From Anaerolineaceae bacterium UBA3924 (GTDB lineage: Bacteria; Chloroflexota; Anaerolineae; Anaerolineales; Anaerolineaceae): a DNA stretch of 64,000 nt. The notes beneath the pieces were generated by a model. It worked only from the letters and a program-made list of their open reading frames with translations. It did not search any database and was not told the origin of the DNA. A program made the position numbers and the translations under genes. Position 1 is the stretch's first letter; each line of letters opens with the position of its first letter. Location: NCBI GenBank assembly GCA_002385985.1, contig DGEO01000042.1, positions 1 to 64,000 of the forward strand. Direction: 5' to 3'. Of the stretch, positions 48,840 through 57,078 are shown piece after piece.

Positions 48840-51218
48840 ATGCGCCTCTGGAACCTGGGTATTGGGCGGCCCCTCAGCCTGACGCTGGCTGCGGATGCCC
48901 GCCTCTCGCATCCCAATTACGTCAACGACCAGATCTGGAAGCTCGTCCTGGACGGGGGTGAGCCGCCAGCTCTAGCGCTGGTGACCACCTTCGGTCTGCG
49001 GGCGCGCTCCATGCGTCTCTTCCCGCGCTTCGTCCGCCAGGGACAGGCGCTGACGCAGCCCTCCGCCTTTTACCGGCCGCCGGTGGTCGAGAAAATCTAC
49101 CCCAGCTACCTGAGCGTGCGCAGCGCGCCGTTCGGGGGCATCACCCTGCTTGCTGAGTACTGGGTGCCCGACTCTCAGACGGTCGCCGGACGGCTGCGGT
49201 TCCGCAACGAAGGCGTTATGAACGAGACCTTCCGCCTGGAATGGTGCGCTGTGCTGCATCCTCTGGGAGAAGGCGAAGCCATGGCCCCCGATGAGGAGGT
49301 CAGCGCCATCCTGTGCGGCCGCACCACCGAGCTGAGCCCGGTGCTGTTCATGACCGGCGGGCCATCCGCCGCCAGCAGCCCCTACCCCGCCCTGGCGGTC
49401 AATCTGGAGCTTGCCCCGGGCGAGGAGCACTCCTACCTGTGGGGCTTTTCCGCCAGAACCAGCCTGCGAGAGTCGCTCGAGGCCGCCCGCTCCGTCACCG
49501 CCCGCCCCTGGGACGCGGAGATGACCCGCATCGAGCTGACCAACGAAAGCCAGCAGCTGGAGATCGACAGCGGCGACCCGGACTGGGACGCCGCCGTCGC
49601 CCTGGCCGGGCGGCAGGCCTTCAATCTGTTCTTCCCCGCCTCCGGGGGACTGCCCGCTCCCTCCTTCGTGCTCAGCCGCGAGCCGGATGAAGGCTACTCC
49701 ATCCGTGAGGACGGTACCGATTATCCTTACCTTTGGAACGGGCAGACCGCTTTTGACGCCTATTACCTCAGCTCACTGATCCTGCCCGGCGGGCTGGACT
49801 ACTGCAAGGGTATTGTCAACAACTTTCTCAGCACCCGGGAGGAGGACGGCTCCATCGACTGGAAGCCCGGCCTGGCCGGGCAGCGCGCCAAGCGCCTGGC
49901 CCAGCCAATGCTGGCCGCCCTGGCCCTGCGAATCGCGGATGCTTCTCCCGTGGACGAATCCGCCTGGCTGCGCGAGGTGTTCCCCGGCCTGCTGGGCTTC
50001 GTCCAGGCCTGGTTCTCGCCCCGCAATGACCGCGACCAGGACGGCTACCCGGAATGGGCGCACCCCCTGCAGTCCGGACTGGAGGAGACGCCGCTGTTCG
50101 ACCGCTGGAACGAAGGCGCCCAGGGCGTCGCCGCCGATCACGTCGAGGCCCCCGGCCTGGCCGCCATGTTGTATCGCGAGCTGCGCTCGCTGGCGGAAAT
50201 TGCCGCCCGCCTGGGAGATACCGACCAGGCCGGACAGCTGGAAGAAAAGGCCCGCCAGCTTCGCGAGCGCCTGAACCGGGCCTGGGACCCGCAGTCCGGA
50301 CTGTTCCGCTACCAGGACCGCGATACCCACGCCAGCCCGCCCGCCGAAACCCTGCTGCGCATCGATGCGCCCGGCCTCTACCCCGTCGACCGGCGCTGGG
50401 CGGTTCCCCGCCGGCTGCTGCTGCGCCTGGCCGCCGCCGATCAGGCCACTTACGCCGTGCAGGTCACCCTGCGAGGCCAGACCGCCGAAGGCGAGGTGGA
50501 GGAATCGCTCAACGCCCGCCAGCTGTACTGGATCGACGGTCAGGGACGCTACACCAGCCAGCACGCCTACACCGCTCTCACCAGCCTGGAAGTCCGCACC
50601 ATGGTGCCCATCCGGGAAGGAGAGCTCTCCACGGTGGACTATTCCCAGGAGGACATCAGCCTGTTCCTGCCGCTCTGGGCCGGGATTCCCACTGCCGAAC
50701 AGGCCCGCCAGATGGTGGAAGAAACCTTCCTGAAGCGCTACCTTCAGCTGCTTGGCGCGCCCATGTGGCGGCTGCATGCCGGAGTTAACGGGCCCGATGC
50801 CGCCTGCGCAGTTTCCCTGCCCTGGAACAGCCTGGTCATTGAGGGACTGCTGCGCTATGGCTACCGCACCGCCGCAGCGGACCTGTTCACCCGGCTGATG
50901 AACCAGGTGGTGAACAGCCTGGTTGAAGACCATGCTTTCCGGGCCGCCCATCACGCCGTCACCGGCGCGGGTCTGGGGGAGAACAACTCGCTGCACGGCC
51001 TGCCGCCGCTCGGCCTCTTCCTGCAGCTGGCCGGCCTGAAGAAAATCAGCCCCCGCCAGGTAATTCTGGAGGGATTGAACCCATTCCCGCGCCCAATTAC
51101 GGTACAATATCGAGGAACAACCGTCCGTTTGTTTGAAACCTACAGTGAAGTGGTCTTTGCCAGCGGAAAAACGGTGGTTGTTCACGGTCCCGGCCCGCAC
51201 ACGGTCATCGACCGCTGA
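48840..51218 (+). CDS. Six-hairpin glycosidase-like protein
   Basis: The 792 residues have an N-terminal beta region (~1-230) and a C-terminal all-helical region resembling the alpha/alpha toroid of GH63 and GGH enzymes. YPYLWNGQTAFDAYYLSSLI, FLSTREEDGSIDWKPGLAG, GYPEWAHPLQSGLEETPLFD and GPDAACAVSLPWNSLVIEGL are the segments that suggest this. There is no signal peptide, so it is cytoplasmic. The acid/base pair cannot be fixed with confidence, and the substrate (an intracellular alpha-glycoside) is inferred. It precedes the c-di-AMP receptor pair on the same strand. Confidence 0.72.
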   Translation: MRLWNLGIGRPLSLTLAADARLSHPNYVNDQIWKLVLDGGEPPALALVTTFGLRARSMRLFPRFVRQGQALTQPSAFYRPPVVEKIYPSYLSVRSAPFGGITLLAEYWVPDSQTVAGRLRFRNEGVMNETFRLEWCAVLHPLGEGEAMAPDEEVSAILCGRTTELSPVLFMTGGPSAASSPYPALAVNLELAPGEEHSYLWGFSARTSLRESLEAARSVTARPWDAEMTRIELTNESQQLEIDSGDPDWDAAVALAGRQAFNLFFPASGGLPAPSFVLSREPDEGYSIREDGTDYPYLWNGQTAFDAYYLSSLILPGGLDYCKGIVNNFLSTREEDGSIDWKPGLAGQRAKRLAQPMLAALALRIADASPVDESAWLREVFPGLLGFVQAWFSPRNDRDQDGYPEWAHPLQSGLEETPLFDRWNEGAQGVAADHVEAPGLAAMLYRELRSLAEIAARLGDTDQAGQLEEKARQLRERLNRAWDPQSGLFRYQDRDTHASPPAETLLRIDAPGLYPVDRRWAVPRRLLLRLAAADQATYAVQVTLRGQTAEGEVEESLNARQLYWIDGQGRYTSQHAYTALTSLEVRTMVPIREGELSTVDYSQEDISLFLPLWAGIPTAEQARQMVEETFLKRYLQLLGAPMWRLHAGVNGPDAACAVSLPWNSLVIEGLLRYGYRTAAADLFTRLMNQVVNSLVEDHAFRAAHHAVTGAGLGENNSLHGLPPLGLFLQLAGLKKISPRQVILEGLNPFPRPITVQYRGTTVRLFETYSEVVFASGKTVVVHGPGPHTVIDR

Positions 51219-51262
51219 GGCCAGGCCGCCTGTCTATCCCCACAAAGGAGAGCTGGTACGAA

Positions 51263-51601
51263 ATGGAAACCTCATCCCCGGAAACCTGCCTTATCGCCAT
51301 CGTACAGGCTCAGGATGCGGAGGTCGCTGAAGATGCCCTGGAAGAAATCGGCATGTCAGTGACCCGGTTACCAAGCGCGGGCGGGTTCCTCGGCCGGCGA
51401 AATGCCACCCTGCTGATCGCGCTGCCCCCGCATCTCAAGGATGCCGCCATCCGGTCACTCCAGAAGACCTGCCGCCAGCGGGTGGAATACATCGCCGTGC
51501 CGCTGGAGTCCGCGCCGCTGCCGCTGCCCGCTCCCACCCCCATCACCATCGGCGGCGCGACCGTGTTTGCCCTGGAAGTGGACCATTTTGAGGAGATCTG
51601 A
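51263..51601 (+). CDS. DarA/PstA-type cyclic-di-AMP receptor-like protein, divergent copy
   Basis: A 112-residue PII-like protein. DarA (PstA) binds c-di-AMP as a trimer. Here CLIAIVQAQDAEVAEDALEE opens the fold. TRLPSAGGFLGRRNATLLIA replaces the usual TTGGFLRxGNTT loop, so two ligand residues may be changed. The C-terminal GGATVFALEVDHFEE is the full-length family ending. It is followed after 2 nt by a second, shorter copy. AAAGGAGA lies about 11 nt before the ATG. Confidence 0.85.
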   Translation: METSSPETCLIAIVQAQDAEVAEDALEEIGMSVTRLPSAGGFLGRRNATLLIALPPHLKDAAIRSLQKTCRQRVEYIAVPLESAPLPLPAPTPITIGGATVFALEVDHFEEI

Positions 51602-51603
51602 CC

Positions 51604-51870
51604 ATGAAGCTGATCATCGCCATCGTCAAGGACACCGATAACGACAAAGTCTCCCACGCGCTGACCTCCGCCGACTTCCGCGTAACCACGGTCGCCTCCA
51701 CGGGCGGGTTCCTGCGCCGCGGCCAGACCACCATGCTGATCGGCGTGAAGGACGAGCGGGTTGAAGAAGCACTCAACATCCTGCGCAGCAATGTGACCCG
51801 GTCCACCGAGCCGAACGTGAAGAGCGCGACCATTTTCGTCATCAAGGTGGATGACTTCATCCAGTTCTAA
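51604..51870 (+). CDS. DarA/PstA-type cyclic-di-AMP receptor, short copy
   Basis: An 88-residue member with the canonical N-terminal half: MKLIIAIVKDTDNDKVSHAL, then ADFRVTTVASTGGFLRRGQT, which carries the c-di-AMP loop. The segment between the last strands is shorter than in the 112-residue neighbour, with VKSATIFVIKVDDFIQF at the end. The pair may form mixed trimers. TGACC separates it from the first gene, so translation is coupled. Confidence 0.88.
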   Translation: MKLIIAIVKDTDNDKVSHALTSADFRVTTVASTGGFLRRGQTTMLIGVKDERVEEALNILRSNVTRSTEPNVKSATIFVIKVDDFIQF

Positions 51871-51892
51871 GACGCCCCCACCGGAGGGAACG

Positions 51893-52294
51893 ATGGCTCA
51901 ATCCTACCCGTATCTGGAAAAACCGGGCTATCTGCAGGTAGTGGCCGTACTGACGCTGATCAGCGGGATCAGCAACATCGTCTACCCCCTGATCGTCGGC
52001 CTGGTTATCGTGCTGGGAACCTTCTTCGTGGGAGCGATCTGCCTGCCGATCATCATCCCGCCCATCGTCCTGGGGATATTTGAGATTTCCTACGCCCTCG
52101 ATCTGATGAAGGACCCTGTCGCGGTGAAGGAACCCAACCAGGTGATCGCCATTCTGGAGGTCGTGGCCATCCTGTTCGGCAACGTGCTCTCGGCCATCGT
52201 CGGCATTGTCGCGCTGGTGTTCTACAACGACCAGAGCGTGAAGGAATACTTCGCCAACCTGCGGCGGCTCAGGGGTGAGATCGTTCAGGCCTGA
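51893..52294 (+). CDS. Small membrane protein downstream of the c-di-AMP receptors
   Basis: A 133-residue hydrophobic protein from the ATG at 51893 (GGAGGGAACG upstream). It has about three transmembrane helices (GYLQVVAVLTLISGISNIVY, LIVGLVIVLGTFFVGAICLP, AILEVVAILFGNVLSAIVGI) and a charged C-terminus (VKEYFANLRRLRGEIVQA). I know no named family. It lies 22 nt after the receptor pair and may be its membrane partner, which is inference. Confidence 0.75.
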   Translation: MAQSYPYLEKPGYLQVVAVLTLISGISNIVYPLIVGLVIVLGTFFVGAICLPIIIPPIVLGIFEISYALDLMKDPVAVKEPNQVIAILEVVAILFGNVLSAIVGIVALVFYNDQSVKEYFANLRRLRGEIVQA

Positions 52295-52321
52295 GACAGG
52301 CATATCCGTGAAATGCAAAGC

Positions 52322-52344
52322 AAAACGCCCCGGCCGGGGCGTTT
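52322..52344. terminator. Bidirectional terminator between convergent genes
   Basis: AAACGCCCCGG/CCGGGGCGTTT is a perfect 22-base palindrome between the membrane protein gene and the AMMECR1 gene. A-runs and T-runs at its ends can serve either direction. Confidence 0.8.
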
Positions 52345-52348
52345 GAGT

Positions 52349-52927
52349 TTAAGGGCAGTCTTCCGAAAAGCATTCGACCTGGTAAACCGACACCTTCACC
52401 CCTGGATCGCACCAGCAGCGGCGAGGTGCTCCCATCTTGCGGCACAGCGCGTCCAGAAAATCGACCGGGTCAGGGATCTGCTCCCAGACCTGCGGCAAAA
52501 AGGTGGCCCGCCGCCCGGCGTGCTCCATCACCACTCCGTCCACGCCCGGACGCAGCAACTTCAGCAGGTCCTGCGGGCTTTCATAGTGGAGCGGTTGGGG
52601 CGGCGTCAGGCGCGAGATTTCAATGCGCAGAAACGGCACCTCCTCCCGGCGCACCGGCGGGAAGCGGAAATCTTCAAAGGCGGCGGCCAGGGCGTGCTGG
52701 CGCACATCTTCGGCCAGCGGCTGGTACGCCTGCAGCGTGCCGATACAGCCGCGCAGGCGGCCACCGATCGTCAGGGTGACGAAGCTGGCCCCGCACTCCT
52801 GCAGAGCCGGCGGCAGCCGGTCCAGGTCCAGCTCTTCGGGTTCGGGGCAGTCGAAGGCCTGCGTGATCGCGCTGCGGGCGATGGTCAGCAGCAGCTGCCT
52901 TTCCTGTGAAGTGAGGGGGTCGGTCAT
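52349..52927 (-). CDS. AMMECR1-domain protein
   Basis: A 192-residue AMMECR1 protein (AmmeMemoRadiSam protein A). The invariant RLRGCIGTLQAYQPLAEDVR is near residue 57, FEDFRFPPVRREEVPFLRIE near 84 and VKVSVYQVECF at the C-terminus. The biochemical role is still unclear. The usual Memo and radical-SAM partners are not beside it; instead it overlaps the flavin reductase gene by 4 nt (ATGA), so the two are co-translated. Confidence 0.93.
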   Translation of the reverse strand: MTDPLTSQERQLLLTIARSAITQAFDCPEPEELDLDRLPPALQECGASFVTLTIGGRLRGCIGTLQAYQPLAEDVRQHALAAAFEDFRFPPVRREEVPFLRIEISRLTPPQPLHYESPQDLLKLLRPGVDGVVMEHAGRRATFLPQVWEQIPDPVDFLDALCRKMGAPRRCWCDPGVKVSVYQVECFSEDCP

Positions 52928-53415
52928 GGTTCCTGCAGCCGCGTGAAGTGGCGGTTATGGTACACCAGCGGTTCTCCCGGCTCCCCCAACTGCGCCAGGC
53001 GCACCTCGCCCAGATAGAGCGTGGAACTGCCCAGCGGGTGAGAAGCAACCACCCGGCAGTCCAGAAAGGCCAGCCCGCCGGCGATCAGGGGCGCACCGCT
53101 TTCCAGCGAGAACACCTCCACCCCGGCAAAGCGATCCGCCTCCCGGCCCATCTTTCCGGCAAACAGGTCCGCAATCTGCTTCTGACCGGCACTCAAGATT
53201 GTGACGGCAAACACGCCGGAGCGCTCCACCAGATCACGCGTTCGCGTCCGGTCCTCCAGGGTGACGGTGACCAGAGGGGGATACAGGGATACCGAATTAA
53301 AGGAGTTGGCGGTCAGTCCATGCACACGGCTGCCAAAGCGGCTGGTGACAACGGCGACTCCCGTCGTCCACTGTCTCATCACCAGACGAAGTTGTTCAGG
53401 CAGCTCTGTGGTCAT
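52924..53415 (-). CDS. Flavin reductase-like (FMN-binding) protein
   Basis: A 163-residue split-barrel flavoprotein. TTGVAVVTSRFGSRVHGLTA, then NSFNSVSLYPPLVTV is the FMN site. DRFAGVEVFSLESGAPLIAG and VVYHNRHF-type ending (LVYHNRHFTRL) complete the family pattern. Such proteins give reduced flavin to monooxygenases or act alone. No partner oxygenase is visible. It is the first gene of a two-gene unit with AMMECR1. Confidence 0.92.
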   Translation of the reverse strand: MTTELPEQLRLVMRQWTTGVAVVTSRFGSRVHGLTANSFNSVSLYPPLVTVTLEDRTRTRDLVERSGVFAVTILSAGQKQIADLFAGKMGREADRFAGVEVFSLESGAPLIAGGLAFLDCRVVASHPLGSSTLYLGEVRLAQLGEPGEPLVYHNRHFTRLQEP

Positions 53416-53575
53416 CGATGGACGCCCTTTCCATTGTACCAGATGCGGAGCCGGGCTGGCACGGGTATTGCATCATGGCGGTATGCAAACGCGACCAATC
53501 TGGTTATACTGATGGAAGGTTTCGCTGTCAAGCCGCCTTCATACCCGTACCCGCCAGGACTCATTCGACCCGATT

Positions 53576-54364
53576 ATGAGTGAAACCACCTCCGTAAACT
53601 CAGCATCCCGACCGCGAAGACGCCGCACGGACACGGTGTGGAATGCGCTGCAGTCCGTTATCACCGCCGGCGTGGTCATGGCAACCCTGTTCACAATGTG
53701 GACGCCCAATTCCCTGTTCTCCAACCAGGCGCTGGAAGGGTTGTTCAACTCCTGGCAGGAAGAACCGGCGGTGGTCTCCGCCGCCCCCACCCCGACTGCC
53801 CGCCCCATGGCCCGCATCGGTATTGTGGCCGGGCACAAAGGCAACGATTCCGGCGCTGTCTGCGCAGATGGCCTGCGCGAGGTGGACGTCAACGAGCGAA
53901 TCGCGAAACTGGTGCAGGGCCAGCTGACCAACGAAGGCTACCAGGTGGACCTGCTGGACGAGTTTGACCCCGACCTGACCGGGTACCAGGCGGCTGTGCT
54001 GGTTTCCATCCACAATGACACCTGCGACCCGCAGTTTGAGCACCTGACCGGCTATAAAGTCGCAGCGGCCAAGTCCAGCGCATACCCCGAGAAAGCCCGC
54101 CGGCTGGAAGCCTGCCTGATCACCCGCTACGGCGAGCTGACCGGGCTGCCCTACCACGCCGACACCATCACCGCGGACATGACCGATTACCACACCTTCC
54201 GCGAGATCCACACCGACACCACTGCGGCGATCATCGAAACCGGGTTCCTGCTGTCGGACCGGCAGATCCTCACCGAACAGCCTGACCGCGTGGCCGCCGG
54301 GATCACCGCCGGGGTGCTGTGCTACATCCGCAATGAATCGCTGCCCACAGATGCGGTTCCATGA
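53576..54364 (+). CDS. N-acetylmuramoyl-L-alanine amidase, membrane-anchored
   Basis: An Amidase_3 enzyme that cleaves the lactyl-peptide bond of peptidoglycan. The 262 residues start with a basic N-terminus and one membrane helix (VITAGVVMATLFTMW, ~26-40). The zinc ligands fit GHKGND (His), REVDVNERIA (Glu) and SIHNDT (His), and the catalytic Glu lies in IIETGFL. The middle region is short, without SH3 or LysM modules. TATACT at 53505-53510 gives a leader of about 60 nt. The stop overlaps the L,D-transpeptidase start (ATGA). Confidence 0.9.
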   Translation: MSETTSVNSASRPRRRRTDTVWNALQSVITAGVVMATLFTMWTPNSLFSNQALEGLFNSWQEEPAVVSAAPTPTARPMARIGIVAGHKGNDSGAVCADGLREVDVNERIAKLVQGQLTNEGYQVDLLDEFDPDLTGYQAAVLVSIHNDTCDPQFEHLTGYKVAAAKSSAYPEKARRLEACLITRYGELTGLPYHADTITADMTDYHTFREIHTDTTAAIIETGFLLSDRQILTEQPDRVAAGITAGVLCYIRNESLPTDAVP

Positions 54365-55434
54365 GTGAGTTCTCCGGCCTGACTGCCCGGCACGCCCTGG
54401 AACAGGCGCAGGCGGCCCTGGAACGGGGCGACCGCAAGACCGCCCGTCACTGGGCTGCGGTGGCCTCCCGCCTGGCTCCGGAGCGCGAAGAGCCCTGGCT
54501 GATTCTGGCGGCCCTGGCCGGGCCGCAGGCCAGCGTATCGTATTTACAGCGCGCGCTGCAAATCAACCCGGAGAGCGAGCGGGCAAAGCAGGGTATGGTC
54601 TGGGCTCAAAAGCGCCTGCAACAGGCCCAGGCCCGGACCGCACCTCGACCGGCTGCTCCGGCGGTGCCTGCCGCGCCGCCCAAACCCGCCGCGGCCGCTG
54701 CTCCGAGGCCGGCAGAACCGCCAGCCGCAGCGGATACAAAGGTCACCCGCCGCCGGCCAAGATGGGTCTGGTTCGCCGGTGCAGCCGCTTTGCTGGCGCT
54801 GCTGGCCATGTTTCTGTTCGGCAGCTTCCGCGCATTCACCGTACAGGCCGGCGCCGCGGCCTACCGCCCGGCCGGGAATCTCGTCAAGCCCACGCTGACG
54901 CCCACCATCACGCCCTCACCCACTCCGACTTCAACGCCGACCGCCACGCCCACCGCCACGGCGACGTTCACACCAACGTCTACCTTCACCCCGACTGCGA
55001 CCTTCACCCCCACAGAAACGCCGACCAACACACCCACCCTATGGGTGCCGGAGGTCAAGGTGCCAGAAGGCGTCGGTCCGCTGGAGCGCTGGATCGATGT
55101 GGACCTCAGCGAGCAGCGCGTGTACGCCTACCGCGGTGATGAGCTGATCAATTCGTTCATTGTGTCCACGGGCACCGCCGCGCACCCGACCGTCACCGGC
55201 ACCTTCCGGATTTACATCAAGCTGCTGTATGACGACATGGCCGGGCCGGGCTATTTCCTGCCAAATGTGCCGTATACCATGTATTTCTATCAGGGCTATG
55301 CCCTGCACGGCACCTACTGGCACTCCAACTTCGGCACCCCGATGAGCCATGGCTGTGTCAACCTGCATACGGAAGATGCGAAGTGGTTGTTCAACTTTGC
55401 CTCGGTCGGCACGGTGGTGAACGTACACGAGTAA
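54361..55434 (+). CDS. L,D-transpeptidase (YkuD) with cytoplasmic TPR-like domain
   Basis: A wall cross-linking enzyme of 357 residues. There is an N-terminal TPR-like helical domain (~5-90, RHALEQAQAALERGDRKTAR), a Pro/Ala linker, a transmembrane helix (~137-160) and a long Pro/Thr repeat that spans the wall (~180-225). The YkuD domain follows, with HGTYWHSNFGTPMSHGCVNL near 315, holding the catalytic His and Cys. It is co-translated with the amidase. The TPR domain suggests a cytoplasmic protein partner. Confidence 0.92.
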   Translation: MSEFSGLTARHALEQAQAALERGDRKTARHWAAVASRLAPEREEPWLILAALAGPQASVSYLQRALQINPESERAKQGMVWAQKRLQQAQARTAPRPAAPAVPAAPPKPAAAAAPRPAEPPAAADTKVTRRRPRWVWFAGAAALLALLAMFLFGSFRAFTVQAGAAAYRPAGNLVKPTLTPTITPSPTPTSTPTATPTATATFTPTSTFTPTATFTPTETPTNTPTLWVPEVKVPEGVGPLERWIDVDLSEQRVYAYRGDELINSFIVSTGTAAHPTVTGTFRIYIKLLYDDMAGPGYFLPNVPYTMYFYQGYALHGTYWHSNFGTPMSHGCVNLHTEDAKWLFNFASVGTVVNVHE

Positions 55435-55439
55435 ATGAA

Positions 55440-55482
55440 CCCATCCCCCACCTGCACCCATGGGGACAGGTGGAAGGATGGG
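55440..55482. terminator. Hairpin after the L,D-transpeptidase gene
   Basis: CCCATCC and GGATGGG enclose CCACCTG/CAGGTGG, giving a two-part stem of 14 bp with a small internal loop, 6 nt after the stop. There is no U-tract, so it may be a pause or mRNA end. The rest of the 227-nt gap to 55662 has no feature I can identify. Confidence 0.45.
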
Positions 55483-55661
55483 TGGATCAACACTCCACTT
55501 CTTCAAGGAATGGGAGGAGGGCTGCGCCCAGCCACCGGGCTAACCAAATGCACTTGGCCGTTCCCATACCGGCCAGTTTTTGAGATAATCAACTAGCAGG
55601 TTGAATCACCTGCCGCTGCAGTCTCCATCCAGCCGGATGAAACCTACTTGAGGAGCGAAGC

Positions 55662-56081
55662 ATGAACAAACCCGTCTTCGCCGGGCTGGTATTCGACGAA
55701 ATGGGCCGCCCGCTGGAGACCACCTACGTGGGGAACGAGCCGTGCTACGTGCTTGACGACGCCGGGTTCCGGCGGCACATTCCCTCCGAATATGTCGACC
55801 GCCAGGTGCTGCGGCACATGAAGGAACAGCTCAGCGGCCACGAAGACCTGATCGCCGAGCAGACCGCCAAAATGCTCGGTCAGGAAGACCTCTTCTCCAT
55901 GGCCCTCATCGTCAACCAGCTCAAGAACATCGACGAGCACCTGGAAGCCCTTCTGCAGACCGGGATTCCGGAGGAGGCGCGTTCCTACCTGGGGATGATG
56001 GGCATGCGCATCACCGTCGACATCCACGGCGACGTGGTCAACATCGAACAGCCCGGGCTGCCCATCGAAGGCGACGAATAA
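55662..56081 (+). CDS. Conserved-looking cytoplasmic protein of unknown function
   Basis: I do not recognise this 139-residue protein. It has a short beta part (VFAGLVFDEMGRPLETTYVG), a central helical part with many charges (VLRHMKEQLSGHEDLIAEQT, LIVNQLKNIDEHLEALLQTG) and a beta ending (MRITVDIHGDVVNIEQPG). There is no signal or membrane segment. GAGGAG lies 6-8 nt before the ATG. It stands before a thioredoxin-TPR gene with a separate promoter. Confidence 0.75.
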   Translation: MNKPVFAGLVFDEMGRPLETTYVGNEPCYVLDDAGFRRHIPSEYVDRQVLRHMKEQLSGHEDLIAEQTAKMLGQEDLFSMALIVNQLKNIDEHLEALLQTGIPEEARSYLGMMGMRITVDIHGDVVNIEQPGLPIEGDE

Positions 56082-56182
56082 CCCGGCTCTGTCAATATAT
56101 TTCTAATATCCATCCGTTACAATGAGGGCAGATAAGACAGCCGGATCAAGTTCGGTTGACCTGTCTAGAAACGGAGTGAACG

Positions 56183-57016
56183 GTGGCGTCAGACTTTATT
56201 GTGGATATCAGTGAAGCTGATTTTGAATACGAGGTCCTCTCCTATTCGCAGAACGTTCCCGTCGTGGTGGACTTCTGGGCTTCCTGGTGCCGTCCCTGCA
56301 GAATCCTCGGGCCGATGCTTGAAAAGCTGGCTATGGAACACCAGGGCGGCTTCCGCCTGGCGAAAGTCGACGTGGACGCCAACCCCAATCTGGCCATGCG
56401 CTATGGGGTGAGGTCCATCCCGGCGGTGCTGGCCTTCAGCCAGGGCGAGCTGGTCTCCCAGTTCACCGGCGTGCAGCCCGAGGAGCGGGTGCGTGAGTTC
56501 ATCACCCGCATCACCCCGCCCGGCCCTCTCAACCTGGCCCTGGAAAAAGCCCGCAGCCTGCTCGCGGACCACGACTGGGAAGGGGCGGAGAGCATCTACC
56601 GCGAGCTGATCGACGCCAGCCCGCAGGAACCGGAGTTCCAGCTGGGCCTGGCCATGTCGCTGCTCGGGCAGGGACTGGTCGACGAGCCTCTGCGCATCCT
56701 GGCCGGATTCCCGCCCTCGAAGCAGTTCGCCACCGCCGCGCAGTTGATGCCGTACGCCCGCGCGCTGCAGCAGCTGCGCTCCGGAACGCTGCCGGAGGAG
56801 ACGGACGCGGACCTGACCTTCGCCAACAGCGTCCGGCTGGCCTCGCGAGGCAACCTGCCGGCGGCCATCGACGGCCTGCTGGATGTGCTGCGCCAGGACA
56901 AACGCTACCGCGGCGGCGCGGCCCGCGACCTGATCCTTGCGCTGCTGGTCCTGCTGGGAGAGGAGCATCCGCTGGCCCGCGAGTACCGCGGCGAGCTGGC
57001 TTCGGTGCTGTTCTAG
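56183..57016 (+). CDS. Thioredoxin-TPR protein (CnoX/YbbN-like)
   Basis: A cytoplasmic protein with an N-terminal thioredoxin domain and C-terminal TPR helices, 277 residues. The active site reads DFWASWCRPCRILGPML near residue 30; WCRPC has two Cys, unlike the SQHC of E. coli CnoX, so redox activity is likely. SIPAVLAFSQGE supplies the cis-Pro. TPR-like helices run from ~115 to the end. CnoX proteins protect and hand clients to GroEL. The start is GTG, with GGAGTGA upstream; TACAAT at 56118-56123 is a likely -10. Confidence 0.9.
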   Translation: MASDFIVDISEADFEYEVLSYSQNVPVVVDFWASWCRPCRILGPMLEKLAMEHQGGFRLAKVDVDANPNLAMRYGVRSIPAVLAFSQGELVSQFTGVQPEERVREFITRITPPGPLNLALEKARSLLADHDWEGAESIYRELIDASPQEPEFQLGLAMSLLGQGLVDEPLRILAGFPPSKQFATAAQLMPYARALQQLRSGTLPEETDADLTFANSVRLASRGNLPAAIDGLLDVLRQDKRYRGGAARDLILALLVLLGEEHPLAREYRGELASVLF

Positions 57017-57027
57017 CTTAGCTAATC

Positions 57028-57068
57028 AAAAAAGAGGCCGGGTACTCCCCGGCCTCAGTCTATTTTTT
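57028..57068. terminator. Bidirectional intrinsic terminator
   Basis: GAGGCCGGG (57034-57042) pairs with CCCGGCCTC (57048-57056). Six A precede it and TATTTTTT follows, so it has a U-run in both directions between the convergent thioredoxin and CBM9 genes. Confidence 0.88.
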
Positions 57069-57078
57069 CACTCGCCGA

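Noticed and set aside
53512..53583. A 23-codon Pro/Tyr-rich frame just before the amidase gene
   Set aside because: Its ATG lies 1 nt after the -10 box TATACT, so it would precede the transcription start; it has no ribosome site.
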